Assembly: GCF_023008245.1 (NCBI RefSeq)
Contig: NZ_CP090145.1
Coordinates: 2,666,001 to 2,730,000 of the forward strand
Reading direction: 5' to 3'
DNA from: Flavobacterium sediminilitoris
GTDB lineage: Bacteria; Bacteroidota; Bacteroidia; Flavobacteriales; Flavobacteriaceae
DNA: 64,000 nucleotides
Shown: positions 33,969-41,763 of the stretch, in pieces
Layout of the letters: every line of letters starts with the position of its first letter
How positions within the stretch are numbered: the first letter of the stretch is position 1
Position numbers and translations under genes: made by a program
Notes under the pieces: generated by a model
Told to the model about the DNA's origin: nothing
The model's input: only the letters and a program-made list of their open reading frames with translations
The model's database searches: none

Positions 33969-34706
33969 TTATTTTTTCCAATTTTGTAATCGATCAAGGT
34001 ATAAATAAGATTCAACAAATTTTCTATGCTCTTTATTTGTCATTTTTTCTAATAGTTCTAAAGATGAAATGTAACTGGCTAAATTTCCATTTGAAGAAAG
34101 AAATTTTCCATCTTCAATATAGCTTACTAATGAATCGTTCTGCACAATTAAATTAGGATAATTTTTTTGAAGTTCTTTTCCTCCTCCAATCCAAGTTACA
34201 ATTTTTTTACCATTAGCAATTCCTGATTCTCCTATTAATTGAGCTCCTGCACAATTACTAACTGTGAAATTGGTGTTTTCATTTTGTGTTTTTATAAATG
34301 CTATTGTGTTTTTGTTTTTTACTTGACTGCTTACGTCATAGGCACTAGGAACGAATATAACATTTAGTTTTGGAGCATTTTCAAAAGTATAATCGGGTTG
34401 GATTTTTAATCCTTCTTCACTAATAATTATGTTTTTATTTTCTGCAATAGTAATTACATTAAAAAGTTTTTTTCCATCAATAGTTGGCTTTGTAAAAACA
34501 TCTAATGGAGCTGTGACTTCTGTTGTAAGCACGCCATTATACATTAATAATCCTATTGTAGGTAAATTTTCATCGATAGTTTTTAATATTTCTATTTCAG
34601 TGTCTTGTTTTTTGATTTCAACAGTTGTGCTGTTTTCTTCTTTTTTTGTATTACAACTTAATAAGAGTGTTAATATTGTAAAAAGAACAATATTTTTAAT
34701 TTTCAT
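33969..34706 (-). CDS. DJ-1/PfpI-family lipoprotein
   Basis: 245 residues. A lipoprotein signal with LLLSC places the lipid-anchored Cys at residue 18, followed by a polar linker and, from about residue 48, a DJ-1/PfpI (class I glutamine amidotransferase-like) domain with the nucleophile elbow VSNCAGAQLIG (C152). The GLLMYNGVLTTEVTAPLDVF start resembles the ligand domain of GATase-type AraC regulators, but no DNA-binding domain follows. Most DJ-1 relatives are cytosolic, so an envelope-anchored one is unusual. It follows the AhpD-like gene by 12 bases, suggesting a joint redox or carbonyl-stress role. Confidence 0.85.
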   Translation of the reverse strand: MKIKNIVLFTILTLLLSCNTKKEENSTTVEIKKQDTEIEILKTIDENLPTIGLLMYNGVLTTEVTAPLDVFTKPTIDGKKLFNVITIAENKNIIISEEGLKIQPDYTFENAPKLNVIFVPSAYDVSSQVKNKNTIAFIKTQNENTNFTVSNCAGAQLIGESGIANGKKIVTWIGGGKELQKNYPNLIVQNDSLVSYIEDGKFLSSNGNLASYISSLELLEKMTNKEHRKFVESYLYLDRLQNWKK

Positions 34707-34718
34707 AATTGTTAGGTT

Positions 34719-35159
34719 TTAATTTTCAATTGGTTTATTTGTACTTATTGCAATTCTATTCCAAGTATTAATGGTAATAACTGCAATTATAATTTGAGAT
34801 AAATAGTTTTCATCAAATATTTTTATTGCTTTTTTATATGTTTCATCAGATAGTCCTTGTTGATGAATTAATGTAATTTCTTCTGTAATTTGTAAGAGTG
34901 TTTTTTCTTCTTCTGTAAACAAATCTGTTTCTTTCCATGCGTTTAATAAAAAAAGTCTTTGTTGTGTTTCTCCATATTTTAAAGCATCTTTTGTATGCAT
35001 ATCTATGCAAAATGCACAACTGTTAATTTGGGAAGCTCTTATTTTAATAAGTTCTTTATGTGTGTTACTTAGATTACTTTTTTGGAGATAATTTTCTAAT
35101 GCGAATATAGCTTTATATGCTTCCGGTTCTATAACATCAATTTGAATTCTTTTTTCCAT
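34719..35159 (-). CDS. AhpD-like carboxymuconolactone decarboxylase family protein
   Basis: 146 residues of the all-helical CMD fold. The redox motif C48-x-x-C51 with H55 (NSCAFCIDMHTKDAL) is the AhpD-type active site found in peroxidase-associated proteins; the C-terminal helices end ITINTWNRIAIS, as in the family. Probably a small antioxidant protein using the dithiol; gamma-carboxymuconolactone decarboxylase activity is unlikely with this motif. It lies between a Crp/Fnr-type regulator gene and a DJ-1-like lipoprotein gene, all in one direction. Confidence 0.88.
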   Translation of the reverse strand: MEKRIQIDVIEPEAYKAIFALENYLQKSNLSNTHKELIKIRASQINSCAFCIDMHTKDALKYGETQQRLFLLNAWKETDLFTEEEKTLLQITEEITLIHQQGLSDETYKKAIKIFDENYLSQIIIAVITINTWNRIAISTNKPIEN

Positions 35160-35224
35160 TTTGTATTGTATTTTAAATTTGATGTAAAGATATTCGCTAA
35201 TAATAAGAAAAAAGTTAAGCTAGT

Positions 35225-35806
35225 TTAAGAACGTTTTTTTCGTCTAATTTCGCTAACATATTCTGGTGTTAATCCTAGAAATGATGCTATTAAATATTGA
35301 GGTACTTGTTGTATAAATTCTGGAAACTCTTCACTAAATCGAAAAAATATTTCTTCTTTTGAATAATCGAAATGTTTTTTAACTCTCATAATTGAAGCAC
35401 CATAAGCAATTTGATAAATATTTCTGAAGTAGCCTTCTAAACTAGGAAATTTTATTAATAGTTCATTTTGGTTTTCATAATCTATTGAAAGAATATGAGT
35501 GTTTTGAACTGCTTGGATGTAAAAATCGGTTTTTTGTCTATTATATAATGCTAAATAATCGGATAACCACCAATTTTTTATCGCAAATTGTACTGTTTTT
35601 TCAATTCCTTTATCATTAATATAATACATGTGTAAACATCCTTCAAGTACAAAATAATTATAATTGCATAGTTCTCCTGCTTTCATTATAATTTCTTTTT
35701 TGCTTAATTCTTTTTGATCAAAATAAGAAAGTACTTTTGAGAAATGTTCTTCTTCGAAAGCGATAAATTGGTTTATGTGTTTGTATAATTGTTTCGTCAT
35801 TTTCAA
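35225..35806 (-). CDS. Crp/Fnr-family transcriptional regulator
   Basis: 193 residues: an N-terminal cyclic-nucleotide-binding-type beta roll (about 20-125; SKKEIIMKAGELCNYNYFVLEG) and a short C-terminal helix-turn-helix with recognition region LIASFLGLTPEYVSEIRRKK. The phosphate-binding cassette of cAMP-responsive CRP is not evident and there are no iron-sulfur cysteines, so the signal is unknown. Bacteroidota use many such short regulators next to their targets; the AhpD-like and DJ-1-like genes 65 bases downstream are the likely ones. Confidence 0.88.
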   Translation of the reverse strand: MKMTKQLYKHINQFIAFEEEHFSKVLSYFDQKELSKKEIIMKAGELCNYNYFVLEGCLHMYYINDKGIEKTVQFAIKNWWLSDYLALYNRQKTDFYIQAVQNTHILSIDYENQNELLIKFPSLEGYFRNIYQIAYGASIMRVKKHFDYSKEEIFFRFSEEFPEFIQQVPQYLIASFLGLTPEYVSEIRRKKRS

Positions 35807-35857
35807 TATTTTATAAAATATTTAAATGGTTTATATTGTTTTATGTGTCAGTTTTAA

Positions 35858-35865
35858 CAAAGATA
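35858..35865 (-). promoter_or_regulatory. Crp/Fnr-type gene promoter, -7 box
   Basis: Minus strand reads TATCTTTG, matching TAnnTTTG, 52 bases above the ATG. Confidence 0.65.
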
Positions 35866-35876
35866 AATTAAATTTT

Positions 35877-35913
35877 AAACCTTAGGTTAATATACTTTGC
35901 TAACCTAAGGTTT
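35877..35913 (-). terminator. Terminator after the DoxD-like gene
   Basis: 13-bp perfect stem (35877-35889 with 35901-35913, 11-base loop), 16 bases past the stop codon; lies just upstream of the next promoter. Confidence 0.7.
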
Positions 35914-35929
35914 TAATGTTATTTTGAAT

Positions 35930-36955
35930 TTATAATTTAATAATATCAGACCAAGTTGCACCACTAATATCTGTTAAGGTTAAGTGGTATTCTCCTTTTG
36001 GTAATGTTAATAATTTTTCTTCTTTTATAAATAATTTTGCTTTTGCTCCTAGTGGAATTATCATGCTGTGTTTTCCATTTTTAACTTTTGTAACATATTG
36101 ATTGTGAATGTTCTCTTTTGGGAATTTAGAAAGTGCTTTTCCATCTAATTCTATAATGGAGTTTCCTTTAGAATCTGAAAGATTTATACCAATTAAAAAC
36201 GAACCATAAACATCGGCACCTTCAACTCTAAATACTTGAAAAGAGAGTGTATTGTTTGTTATTTCAGTATGTTTTATTTCGATTTTTGGTTTAACAGATT
36301 TGTTATGCAATGTTCCCCAAACTCCTCCATGAAAATATTGATTGGTAAATAATGTGATGAATAAGATGGAAATTGAGCCTATAAGTACTATACGGTGTAA
36401 TATGTTTAATTTTATTTTTAAGACACCTGAACCTAGCCAATTAAAGTATTTAAAGTTTGTTATTTTAAATTCTTTCTTAAGTAAAAGATAGTCTAAAGAA
36501 TATTTCCCACTACCTGATAAGAATAATGTAAATCCTGATGCTATTCCTAAAACGCCTATTTGCCATTCATCTAAACAAGTTGTTCCCAACCATCCTGATC
36601 CTAATAATATACCCATGGCTAAGCTAAAAACACCTATACTCATTAATCGAGTAAAAAGGCCTAGCATTATGAATAAACCAACGATTGCTTCAATAATAGT
36701 AAAGGTTGCCATTGCCCACCATAAAGAATCGGGATTGCTTACAAGGTGTTCAATTATAGGTTTTATTAGTAGTGCATTAGGTAGAAAGTGATTAAATTTT
36801 TCGCCAATGTATCCTGAAGTTTCTGGATCTAACTTATTTTCTAATATTAATCTTCGCCAGAATGCAGAAAAATAAGTCCAGCCAATAACTAATCGTAATG
36901 ATAATGTGAAAAGTCCAGCCATATTATATGACTGCAATAATTTTTGATTTTGCAT
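35930..36955 (-). CDS. DoxD/DoxA-like membrane protein (TQO small-subunit family)
   Basis: 341 residues. The first ~170 residues have four or five membrane helices and the DoxX/DoxD pattern (LRLVIGWTYFSAFWRRL, LFIMLGLFTRLMSIG, GSGKYSLDYLL). After one more helix near 190-207 the C-terminal ~130 residues form a periplasmic beta domain (VEGADVYGSFLIGINLSDSKG, LPKGEYHLTLTDISG) like DoxA. In Acidianus, DoxD and DoxA are the two subunits of thiosulfate:quinone oxidoreductase; here they are fused. No sulfur-oxidation gene is nearby, so the physiological role remains open. It follows a small hypothetical gene by 35 bases. Confidence 0.82.
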   Translation of the reverse strand: MQNQKLLQSYNMAGLFTLSLRLVIGWTYFSAFWRRLILENKLDPETSGYIGEKFNHFLPNALLIKPIIEHLVSNPDSLWWAMATFTIIEAIVGLFIMLGLFTRLMSIGVFSLAMGILLGSGWLGTTCLDEWQIGVLGIASGFTLFLSGSGKYSLDYLLLKKEFKITNFKYFNWLGSGVLKIKLNILHRIVLIGSISILFITLFTNQYFHGGVWGTLHNKSVKPKIEIKHTEITNNTLSFQVFRVEGADVYGSFLIGINLSDSKGNSIIELDGKALSKFPKENIHNQYVTKVKNGKHSMIIPLGAKAKLFIKEEKLLTLPKGEYHLTLTDISGATWSDIIKL

Positions 36956-36990
36956 TTTAATGTAATTTTATATAAAAAGATTTTTAAATT

Positions 36991-37392
36991 TTAAACGGTA
37001 ATATTTGTTGTTAAAATCATGTATTTTAATCTTTTATATAAAATGTAAAATGGAATAGAAATTTTCGAATTTCTATTTGAGTTTAAGAAAAAAGTATTTG
37101 TAAGAAAGTTAAAAGAATAGGAGTGAAAATAATTATATGATTTTAATATAAAATCTTTTTTGATTTCTTTTTTACTTATTTCAATACCAGATTTTTGAAC
37201 TGCATTTTCCCAAGATGTACAATTACTTGTTTGGGGAATTGTTGCTTTATTTTTGTTTAAAGGTTTAGTGTTTTCTACACCTAATGTTGTTTCTATATGA
37301 TTTCGAACAGAACAAGGCGCTATTAACAATAAGATTGCCAATAAAGGAATCATTATAGATGTAATAGAATTTAGTTTCACCAATTTGTTCAT
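36991..37392 (-). CDS. Small membrane-anchored or secreted protein of unknown function
   Basis: 133 residues. A hydrophobic segment near 13-29 ends LLIAPCSVRNHIE, so either a membrane anchor or a signal sequence; the Cys at residue 27 is not in an ideal lipobox. The middle has NCTSWENAVQKSGIEISKK, the C-terminus is basic and aromatic (FYILYKRLKYMIL). I recognise no family, though short proteins of this look occur in other flavobacteria. It is the first gene of a two-gene unit with the DoxD-like protein and has its own promoter box. Confidence 0.55.
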   Translation of the reverse strand: MNKLVKLNSITSIMIPLLAILLLIAPCSVRNHIETTLGVENTKPLNKNKATIPQTSNCTSWENAVQKSGIEISKKEIKKDFILKSYNYFHSYSFNFLTNTFFLNSNRNSKISIPFYILYKRLKYMILTTNITV

Positions 37393-37443
37393 GTATCTGA
37401 AATATGTTTTAACAGTCTAATACTGTTTTTTTTGGAGTTCAAA

Positions 37444-37451
37444 CAAATATA
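37444..37451 (-). promoter_or_regulatory. Promoter of the DoxD-like operon, -7 box
   Basis: Minus strand reads TATATTTG, matching TAnnTTTG, 52 bases above the ATG. Confidence 0.6.
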
Positions 37452-37560
37452 AATCAAATTTTAAATATAGTTAGTTAATTTAAAAATTGTTTTTGGAGAT
37501 TAAAAGTTAAACTTTTACTTTTTCTGATAAAAGGAATTTAATTAACAATATGATATAAAA

Positions 37561-37590
37561 AAATCCTCAACTATTTCAAATTGAGGATTT
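37561..37590 (-). terminator. Terminator after the nucleoid-associated protein gene
   Basis: 10-bp perfect stem (37561-37570 with 37581-37590, 10-base loop) followed by a T tract on the minus strand, 20 bases past the stop codon. Confidence 0.75.
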
Positions 37591-37610
37591 ATTTAATTTT
37601 TATTTAAGGA

Positions 37611-38669
37611 TTAACTTTTTTGTTCTTTGTTGAAGTAAACTAAGTAGTAATACATTTGTTTTTCTTCATCCCAACCTTTTTCTACAAATTTTTCTGCGCT
37701 TTCTGGATTTATAAAATCAAGTTTAATTTGTATGTTGGTATCAAGTTGAATAGTATTTTTCATTTTCTTTCTTGCATCTGTTACAGCAGCATTTGCAATT
37801 GGAAAACTTGAAACGTCTTCAATACTATATTTTGCTCCTTTGTCTACTTTATAATTTTTAAATTCAGGAATAAATTCAGGATTTTGCATTACTTCATTTA
37901 AAAAAGCTGTTTCTTCAAATTCATCATTTTTAGCGAAATGATTTACAGCTCTATTCATAAATAATACTTCTTGTTGTTTATCTTCAGCAGGTAAAACAAC
38001 ATCTTTAGCAAAATCTTGACAAAATTTTAAATATTTCTTTGTCATAAAATTTTCATCTTGAAATACATCTACTGATAAGAAATGTTCTAACCAATAACGA
38101 GCGTCATAACGGTTACTATCAACAGTTAAAATTTTGTAACCTTCTTCTTTTTTATGATTAAAGATGATACACCCTTTGTCTAACTTATTTAAATTAATTC
38201 CTTGTTGTAATATCATTTCAAGATTACTTCCTTTTTCTTCAAATTGAAGGAAATCACTTTTTATTTCACTTTTGAAAACACCTATTGCATCTACTACATT
38301 ATTATCTATTGAAACATTTGTAAAATAAGTTACATATACTTCTCCATTTTTAATATGTGGATGATTTGATTGTTCAAAAAGGTGGTGCGTAATTTTTTTA
38401 GAAACAGCATGTATTTCACTAGGGTTCTCAAAAACGCTCGTAGCTAAATTATACATTTCGTTATATTCTAAATCTACTTCGTGTGCAAATTGATAGTAAT
38501 TTTCTTCTTTTTCACGAAAAGGTTTAAAAAAGTATTCTTTCAATAATGGCATTATTTCATCATTTAAACCATATGGGTTTTCAGATAAAAAAATAGCTTC
38601 GTTTCTGCTTTTATTTCCAACTCTGTGAATAGAAAGGTTTTCTATATGTGTATTAAATAAGTTTATCAT
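37611..38669 (-). CDS. Nucleoid-associated protein, NdpA/YejK family
   Basis: 352 residues matching the 37-kDa nucleoid-associated family (PF04245): IENLSIHRVGNKSRNEAIFLSE at the start, then YFTNVSIDNNVVDAIGVFKSE, NKLDKGCIIFNHK and YDARYWLEHFLSVDVFQDENF in the order seen in the family. Members bind DNA and are abundant in the nucleoid; some sit in phage or mobile regions. The start MINLFNTHIENL at 38669 is preferred over an in-frame ATG at 38702 because the extra 11 residues (MLLFYVLYSKI) are not family-like. Confidence 0.88.
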   Translation of the reverse strand: MINLFNTHIENLSIHRVGNKSRNEAIFLSENPYGLNDEIMPLLKEYFFKPFREKEENYYQFAHEVDLEYNEMYNLATSVFENPSEIHAVSKKITHHLFEQSNHPHIKNGEVYVTYFTNVSIDNNVVDAIGVFKSEIKSDFLQFEEKGSNLEMILQQGINLNKLDKGCIIFNHKKEEGYKILTVDSNRYDARYWLEHFLSVDVFQDENFMTKKYLKFCQDFAKDVVLPAEDKQQEVLFMNRAVNHFAKNDEFEETAFLNEVMQNPEFIPEFKNYKVDKGAKYSIEDVSSFPIANAAVTDARKKMKNTIQLDTNIQIKLDFINPESAEKFVEKGWDEEKQMYYYLVYFNKEQKS

Positions 38670-38761
38670 TATTTTAGAATATAGAACATAAAATAAGAGC
38701 ATAAGTACGCTTATTTTGTTTCTAATTATTTTTTAAAAGTTATTATCTGTATTTTTAGAAA

Positions 38762-39292
38762 TTAATTCCAGTTTTCTTCAAATCCGAAATCTTCAAAGCT
38801 ATCATCTCCTTCAAACATATCTAAATCGTCTTCGTCATAATCATCATTAAAATCCGATCCAAAATCATCAGCTTCAAATGATTTGTCAGGAGCATTTGCA
38901 GGAATCTGTCCATGAGAAAATAATAATGCAGGATAGGTTTCTCCTTCTTGTTTTTCTTCGATAGCAGCTAATTCAACTAAGAATGTCCACATATTGAAGA
39001 AATCATATACATATATAATTTTAGTTTGATATTGATCTAAGTTATCTTCTAAGATAAAATCATTCATTATTCTCATTTCTCCAGGAACATCTCCAGTATC
39101 AAATAATGGAATTTCGTCTTCTTGTGTCCAGTTTTCATCACAAGTATAAAAAGCAGCCATTTCGGTGCCATCAAAACCAAAAGCATTTACAATAGCATTA
39201 TGTAAATCTTCTAGTGTAGCTTCTTTTTCAATTGCAATATCTCTAAAAATATCTTCTTCTGCATCGAGAATAGCTCGGAACTTATAAATCAT
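38762..39292 (-). CDS. PRiA4_ORF3-family protein
   Basis: 176 residues. Residues 1-125 match the plasmid pRiA4b ORF-3 fold (PF07929): MIYKFRAILDAEEDIFRDI, LEDLHNAIVNAFGFDGTEMAAFY, and a central IYVYDFFNMWTFLVELAAIEE corresponding to the Y-x-Y-D-F-G-D-x-W motif. The C-terminal 45 residues are a strongly acidic tail (DFNDDYDEDDLDMFEGDD). Function of the family is unknown. It has its own promoter box. Confidence 0.85.
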   Translation of the reverse strand: MIYKFRAILDAEEDIFRDIAIEKEATLEDLHNAIVNAFGFDGTEMAAFYTCDENWTQEDEIPLFDTGDVPGEMRIMNDFILEDNLDQYQTKIIYVYDFFNMWTFLVELAAIEEKQEGETYPALLFSHGQIPANAPDKSFEADDFGSDFNDDYDEDDLDMFEGDDSFEDFGFEENWN

Positions 39293-39314
39293 AATCTTGA
39301 AATTTTAGGAAATG

Positions 39315-39322
39315 CAAAAGTA
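39315..39322 (-). promoter_or_regulatory. PRiA4_ORF3 gene promoter, -7 box
   Basis: Minus strand reads TACTTTTG, matching TAnnTTTG, 23 bases above the ATG. Confidence 0.6.
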
Positions 39323-39376
39323 AGGATTATTTGCGATATAACTTTTTTGAAATAGTTTTTATTCATTAGAATTTAT

Positions 39377-40291
39377 TTAAAAGATTGAAGCTTCGGTAAT
39401 TGTAGTCAATCGTTCTAATGTTTCTAATCCGTAATAAGAATTTCCTTTTTTGTTTAATTTTGGACTCCAAACTGCTACAGTATAATAGTTTGGAAAAATA
39501 GCAACAACGCCACCACCAACGCCACTTTTTCCAGGCAAACCTACTTTAAATGTAAATTCTCCTGCTTGATCGTAAAAACCGCACATTTGCATTAATGCAT
39601 TTATTCGTTTGCATTGACTAGTGGTTAAAAATTGAAATTTACTTTTTGGAACTATTCCATTATTTGCAAATACTTGAAATAATTTAGCTAAATCTTCACA
39701 GCTCATTTCTATTGAACATTGATAAAAATAAAAATCCAAAACATCATCTGGGTGATTTTTTATGTTGTTGAATGATTTTATAAAGTTTACTAAAGCTGCA
39801 TTTCTGTATCCATTTTCTCTTTCAGATTGGGCTACTTTTTCATTATAATTGATAGTATTGTTTTCCGCTAATTCTCTAATAAAAGTTAAAAAATATTCTT
39901 TCGGATTTTCGAAATGTTCCAGCATTAAATCGGCAATAACTAAAGCTCCAGCATTAATAAAAGGGTTTCTTGGAATTCCGTTTTCATATTCTAATTGGAC
40001 TAAAGAATTAAAAGAATTTCCTGATGGTTCAAAACCAACTCTTTTCCATAGTTCGTTTCCTATTTTAGAAAAGATTAATGCTGTTGAAAGTACTTTTGAT
40101 ATACTTTGTATCGAAAAATGTTCGTTTGCATCTCCAGTTTTGTATATATTTTGTTCATTATCTATTAGAGCAATTCCAAATTTATTAGCGTTAACTTTTG
40201 CTAATTCAGGAATATAATCAGCAATATTTCCTTTATCTTTTAATTGCTTCACTTCATCAAAAATGGTGTTGATGATTTTTTGGTATTCCAT
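39377..40291 (-). CDS. glsA: Glutaminase
   Basis: Hydrolyses glutamine to glutamate and ammonia; serine-dependent enzyme with the beta-lactamase-like fold. The catalytic pair S63-x-x-K66 is in FSIQSISKVLS; N and E in NPFINAGALV and the Tyr/Lys sites in QCSIEMSCEDLAKLF and GVGGGVVAIFPNYYTVAVWSP are as in E. coli and Bacillus glutaminases. 304 residues, exactly the usual length without the eukaryotic ankyrin tail. It stands alone on the minus strand. Confidence 0.95.
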   Translation of the reverse strand: MEYQKIINTIFDEVKQLKDKGNIADYIPELAKVNANKFGIALIDNEQNIYKTGDANEHFSIQSISKVLSTALIFSKIGNELWKRVGFEPSGNSFNSLVQLEYENGIPRNPFINAGALVIADLMLEHFENPKEYFLTFIRELAENNTINYNEKVAQSERENGYRNAALVNFIKSFNNIKNHPDDVLDFYFYQCSIEMSCEDLAKLFQVFANNGIVPKSKFQFLTTSQCKRINALMQMCGFYDQAGEFTFKVGLPGKSGVGGGVVAIFPNYYTVAVWSPKLNKKGNSYYGLETLERLTTITEASIF

Positions 40292-40385
40292 TCTTCTATA
40301 TTTTAAGTAAAAGTAATAAAATGTATTTTTCTATTTAATGGAGAAGTACTATTTCTTTTATGAATGTAAAATGCAAAAATGATTT

Positions 40386-41612
40386 TTACTTTTTTACAAT
40401 TTTTAGTTTTTGATTATGACTCGTAATAATATAGTATATTCCCGTATTTAAGTTTGATATATTGATAGAATAATCCTTACTATTTGATGTATTTTCGTAA
40501 ACAACTTGTTCTAAAGAATTAATTATTTTGAATGAAAAGTTTTCTCTGTCAGATATGTGTAATACATCAACAAAGGGATTTGGGTATAACTTTATTTTAT
40601 TTGCATGGAAGATTTCATTAGAAAGCGTTCCTATCGTAATTTGTTTAGTAATTGTTTCTTCACATCCATTTTTTATAGCTTTTAACTGAATCGTTTTTAT
40701 TCCATTTGATATAAATGTATGTGTTGGATTTTCTTCCGTTGAAGTAGTTCCGTCTCCAAAATCCCATTCTATACTGTCAAAATTTGTAGATTGATTTGTG
40801 AAATCTACCGTAAAATTGTTCGTTATTGCATTAAAATCAGCATAGAGATTATAAATGTTAATTACCCAATCTGTTTTGTTAGGTAAAACAACTTGGTCAG
40901 CAATATCTTGGAAATAAGTTGCATTGGTTTGGGTAATTCCTCCCAAATAATTTGACATACTTACTTCTTCTTGATATATAGTTGCAAACATAGAACAAGC
41001 TACTAAATATGAACCATTAAGATTTGGATGAATATCATTATAATTATTATGTAATAATAAATCTTGTTGATTGGTTAAATGCATTCTAGCAGATTCACCA
41101 GCAGGAACGAAAGGAATTTCAAGAGCATTAGCCATTTTTGTTATAGAATCCTTAATTTTAGTTTGTATGCTTTGATAATCATTATAATCAGGTATATTGT
41201 TTGTTGCTTTTATGCCATAAGGAATTTCATAAAGAAAAATTTTAGCACATGGGCTATATTTTTTTATAGAATCAATTAATTTTTCACCTCTTTCAATAGT
41301 TGTATTAACTGGCCAAGAAGCACCAGCAGATTCACCTGTTCCTGGTTGTAAGACTACAACATCCCAAATGTTGTTTTTAAATAAATTATACACATTATTA
41401 TCTACATAATGATTCACAAATCCTGTCCCACCTGGAGCATAATATTGTGCTTCAACATTTTTCCCTTTATGGTTCGCAATTTCTTGAAAAAGATTTGGCA
41501 TATTATTATAGTATGTCATACTGTTTCCTACAAAAAGTACTTTTTCTTGTGAAAAAGAAATTTGAAAAGAAAGAAGAATTATAAATATAGAGAAGTAGTT
41601 TTTTAATTTCAT
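40386..41612 (-). CDS. T9SS-exported SGNH hydrolase with PKD domain
   Basis: 408 residues: signal peptide to about 21 (FQISFSQ); SGNH/GDSL-type esterase domain (about 22-235) with KVLFVGNSMTYYNN (nucleophile Ser), GTGESAG and NDIHPNLNGSYL (Asp-x-His); a PKD domain (about 262-330; WDFGDGTTSTEENPTHTF); and a type A T9SS sorting domain (about 340-408; KIKLYPNPFVDVLHI ... GIYYIITSHNQKLKIVKK). Thus the enzyme is exported through the type IX system and anchored or released at the surface; acetyl groups on polysaccharides are plausible substrates. Confidence 0.88.
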   Translation of the reverse strand: MKLKNYFSIFIILLSFQISFSQEKVLFVGNSMTYYNNMPNLFQEIANHKGKNVEAQYYAPGGTGFVNHYVDNNVYNLFKNNIWDVVVLQPGTGESAGASWPVNTTIERGEKLIDSIKKYSPCAKIFLYEIPYGIKATNNIPDYNDYQSIQTKIKDSITKMANALEIPFVPAGESARMHLTNQQDLLLHNNYNDIHPNLNGSYLVACSMFATIYQEEVSMSNYLGGITQTNATYFQDIADQVVLPNKTDWVINIYNLYADFNAITNNFTVDFTNQSTNFDSIEWDFGDGTTSTEENPTHTFISNGIKTIQLKAIKNGCEETITKQITIGTLSNEIFHANKIKLYPNPFVDVLHISDRENFSFKIINSLEQVVYENTSNSKDYSINISNLNTGIYYIITSHNQKLKIVKK

Positions 41613-41641
41613 AATAGCTTGTTAATAAGTGTTTTGATTTT

Positions 41642-41649
41642 CAAATGTA
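41642..41649 (-). promoter_or_regulatory. SGNH hydrolase promoter, -7 box
   Basis: Minus strand reads TACATTTG, matching TAnnTTTG, 30 bases above the ATG. Confidence 0.65.
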
Positions 41650-41763
41650 ATTTTTTTTAAAAGAATGGAAAACATTTCAGTTAAAGAATTCAACAATTGA
41701 GTAATTATAAATTTTATAACCTCTGTTTCTGCATCAATTTTGTCTAATCAAAAATGTAAGAAA

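Noticed and set aside
34719..35159. True gamma-carboxymuconolactone decarboxylase
   Set aside because: The CxxC plus His motif is that of AhpD-type redox proteins and no aromatic degradation genes are nearby.
37405..37432. Hairpin aacagt/actgtt with a T run as a plus-strand terminator
   Set aside because: The stem is only 6 bp and no plus-strand gene lies upstream; it falls in the 5' leader of a minus-strand gene.
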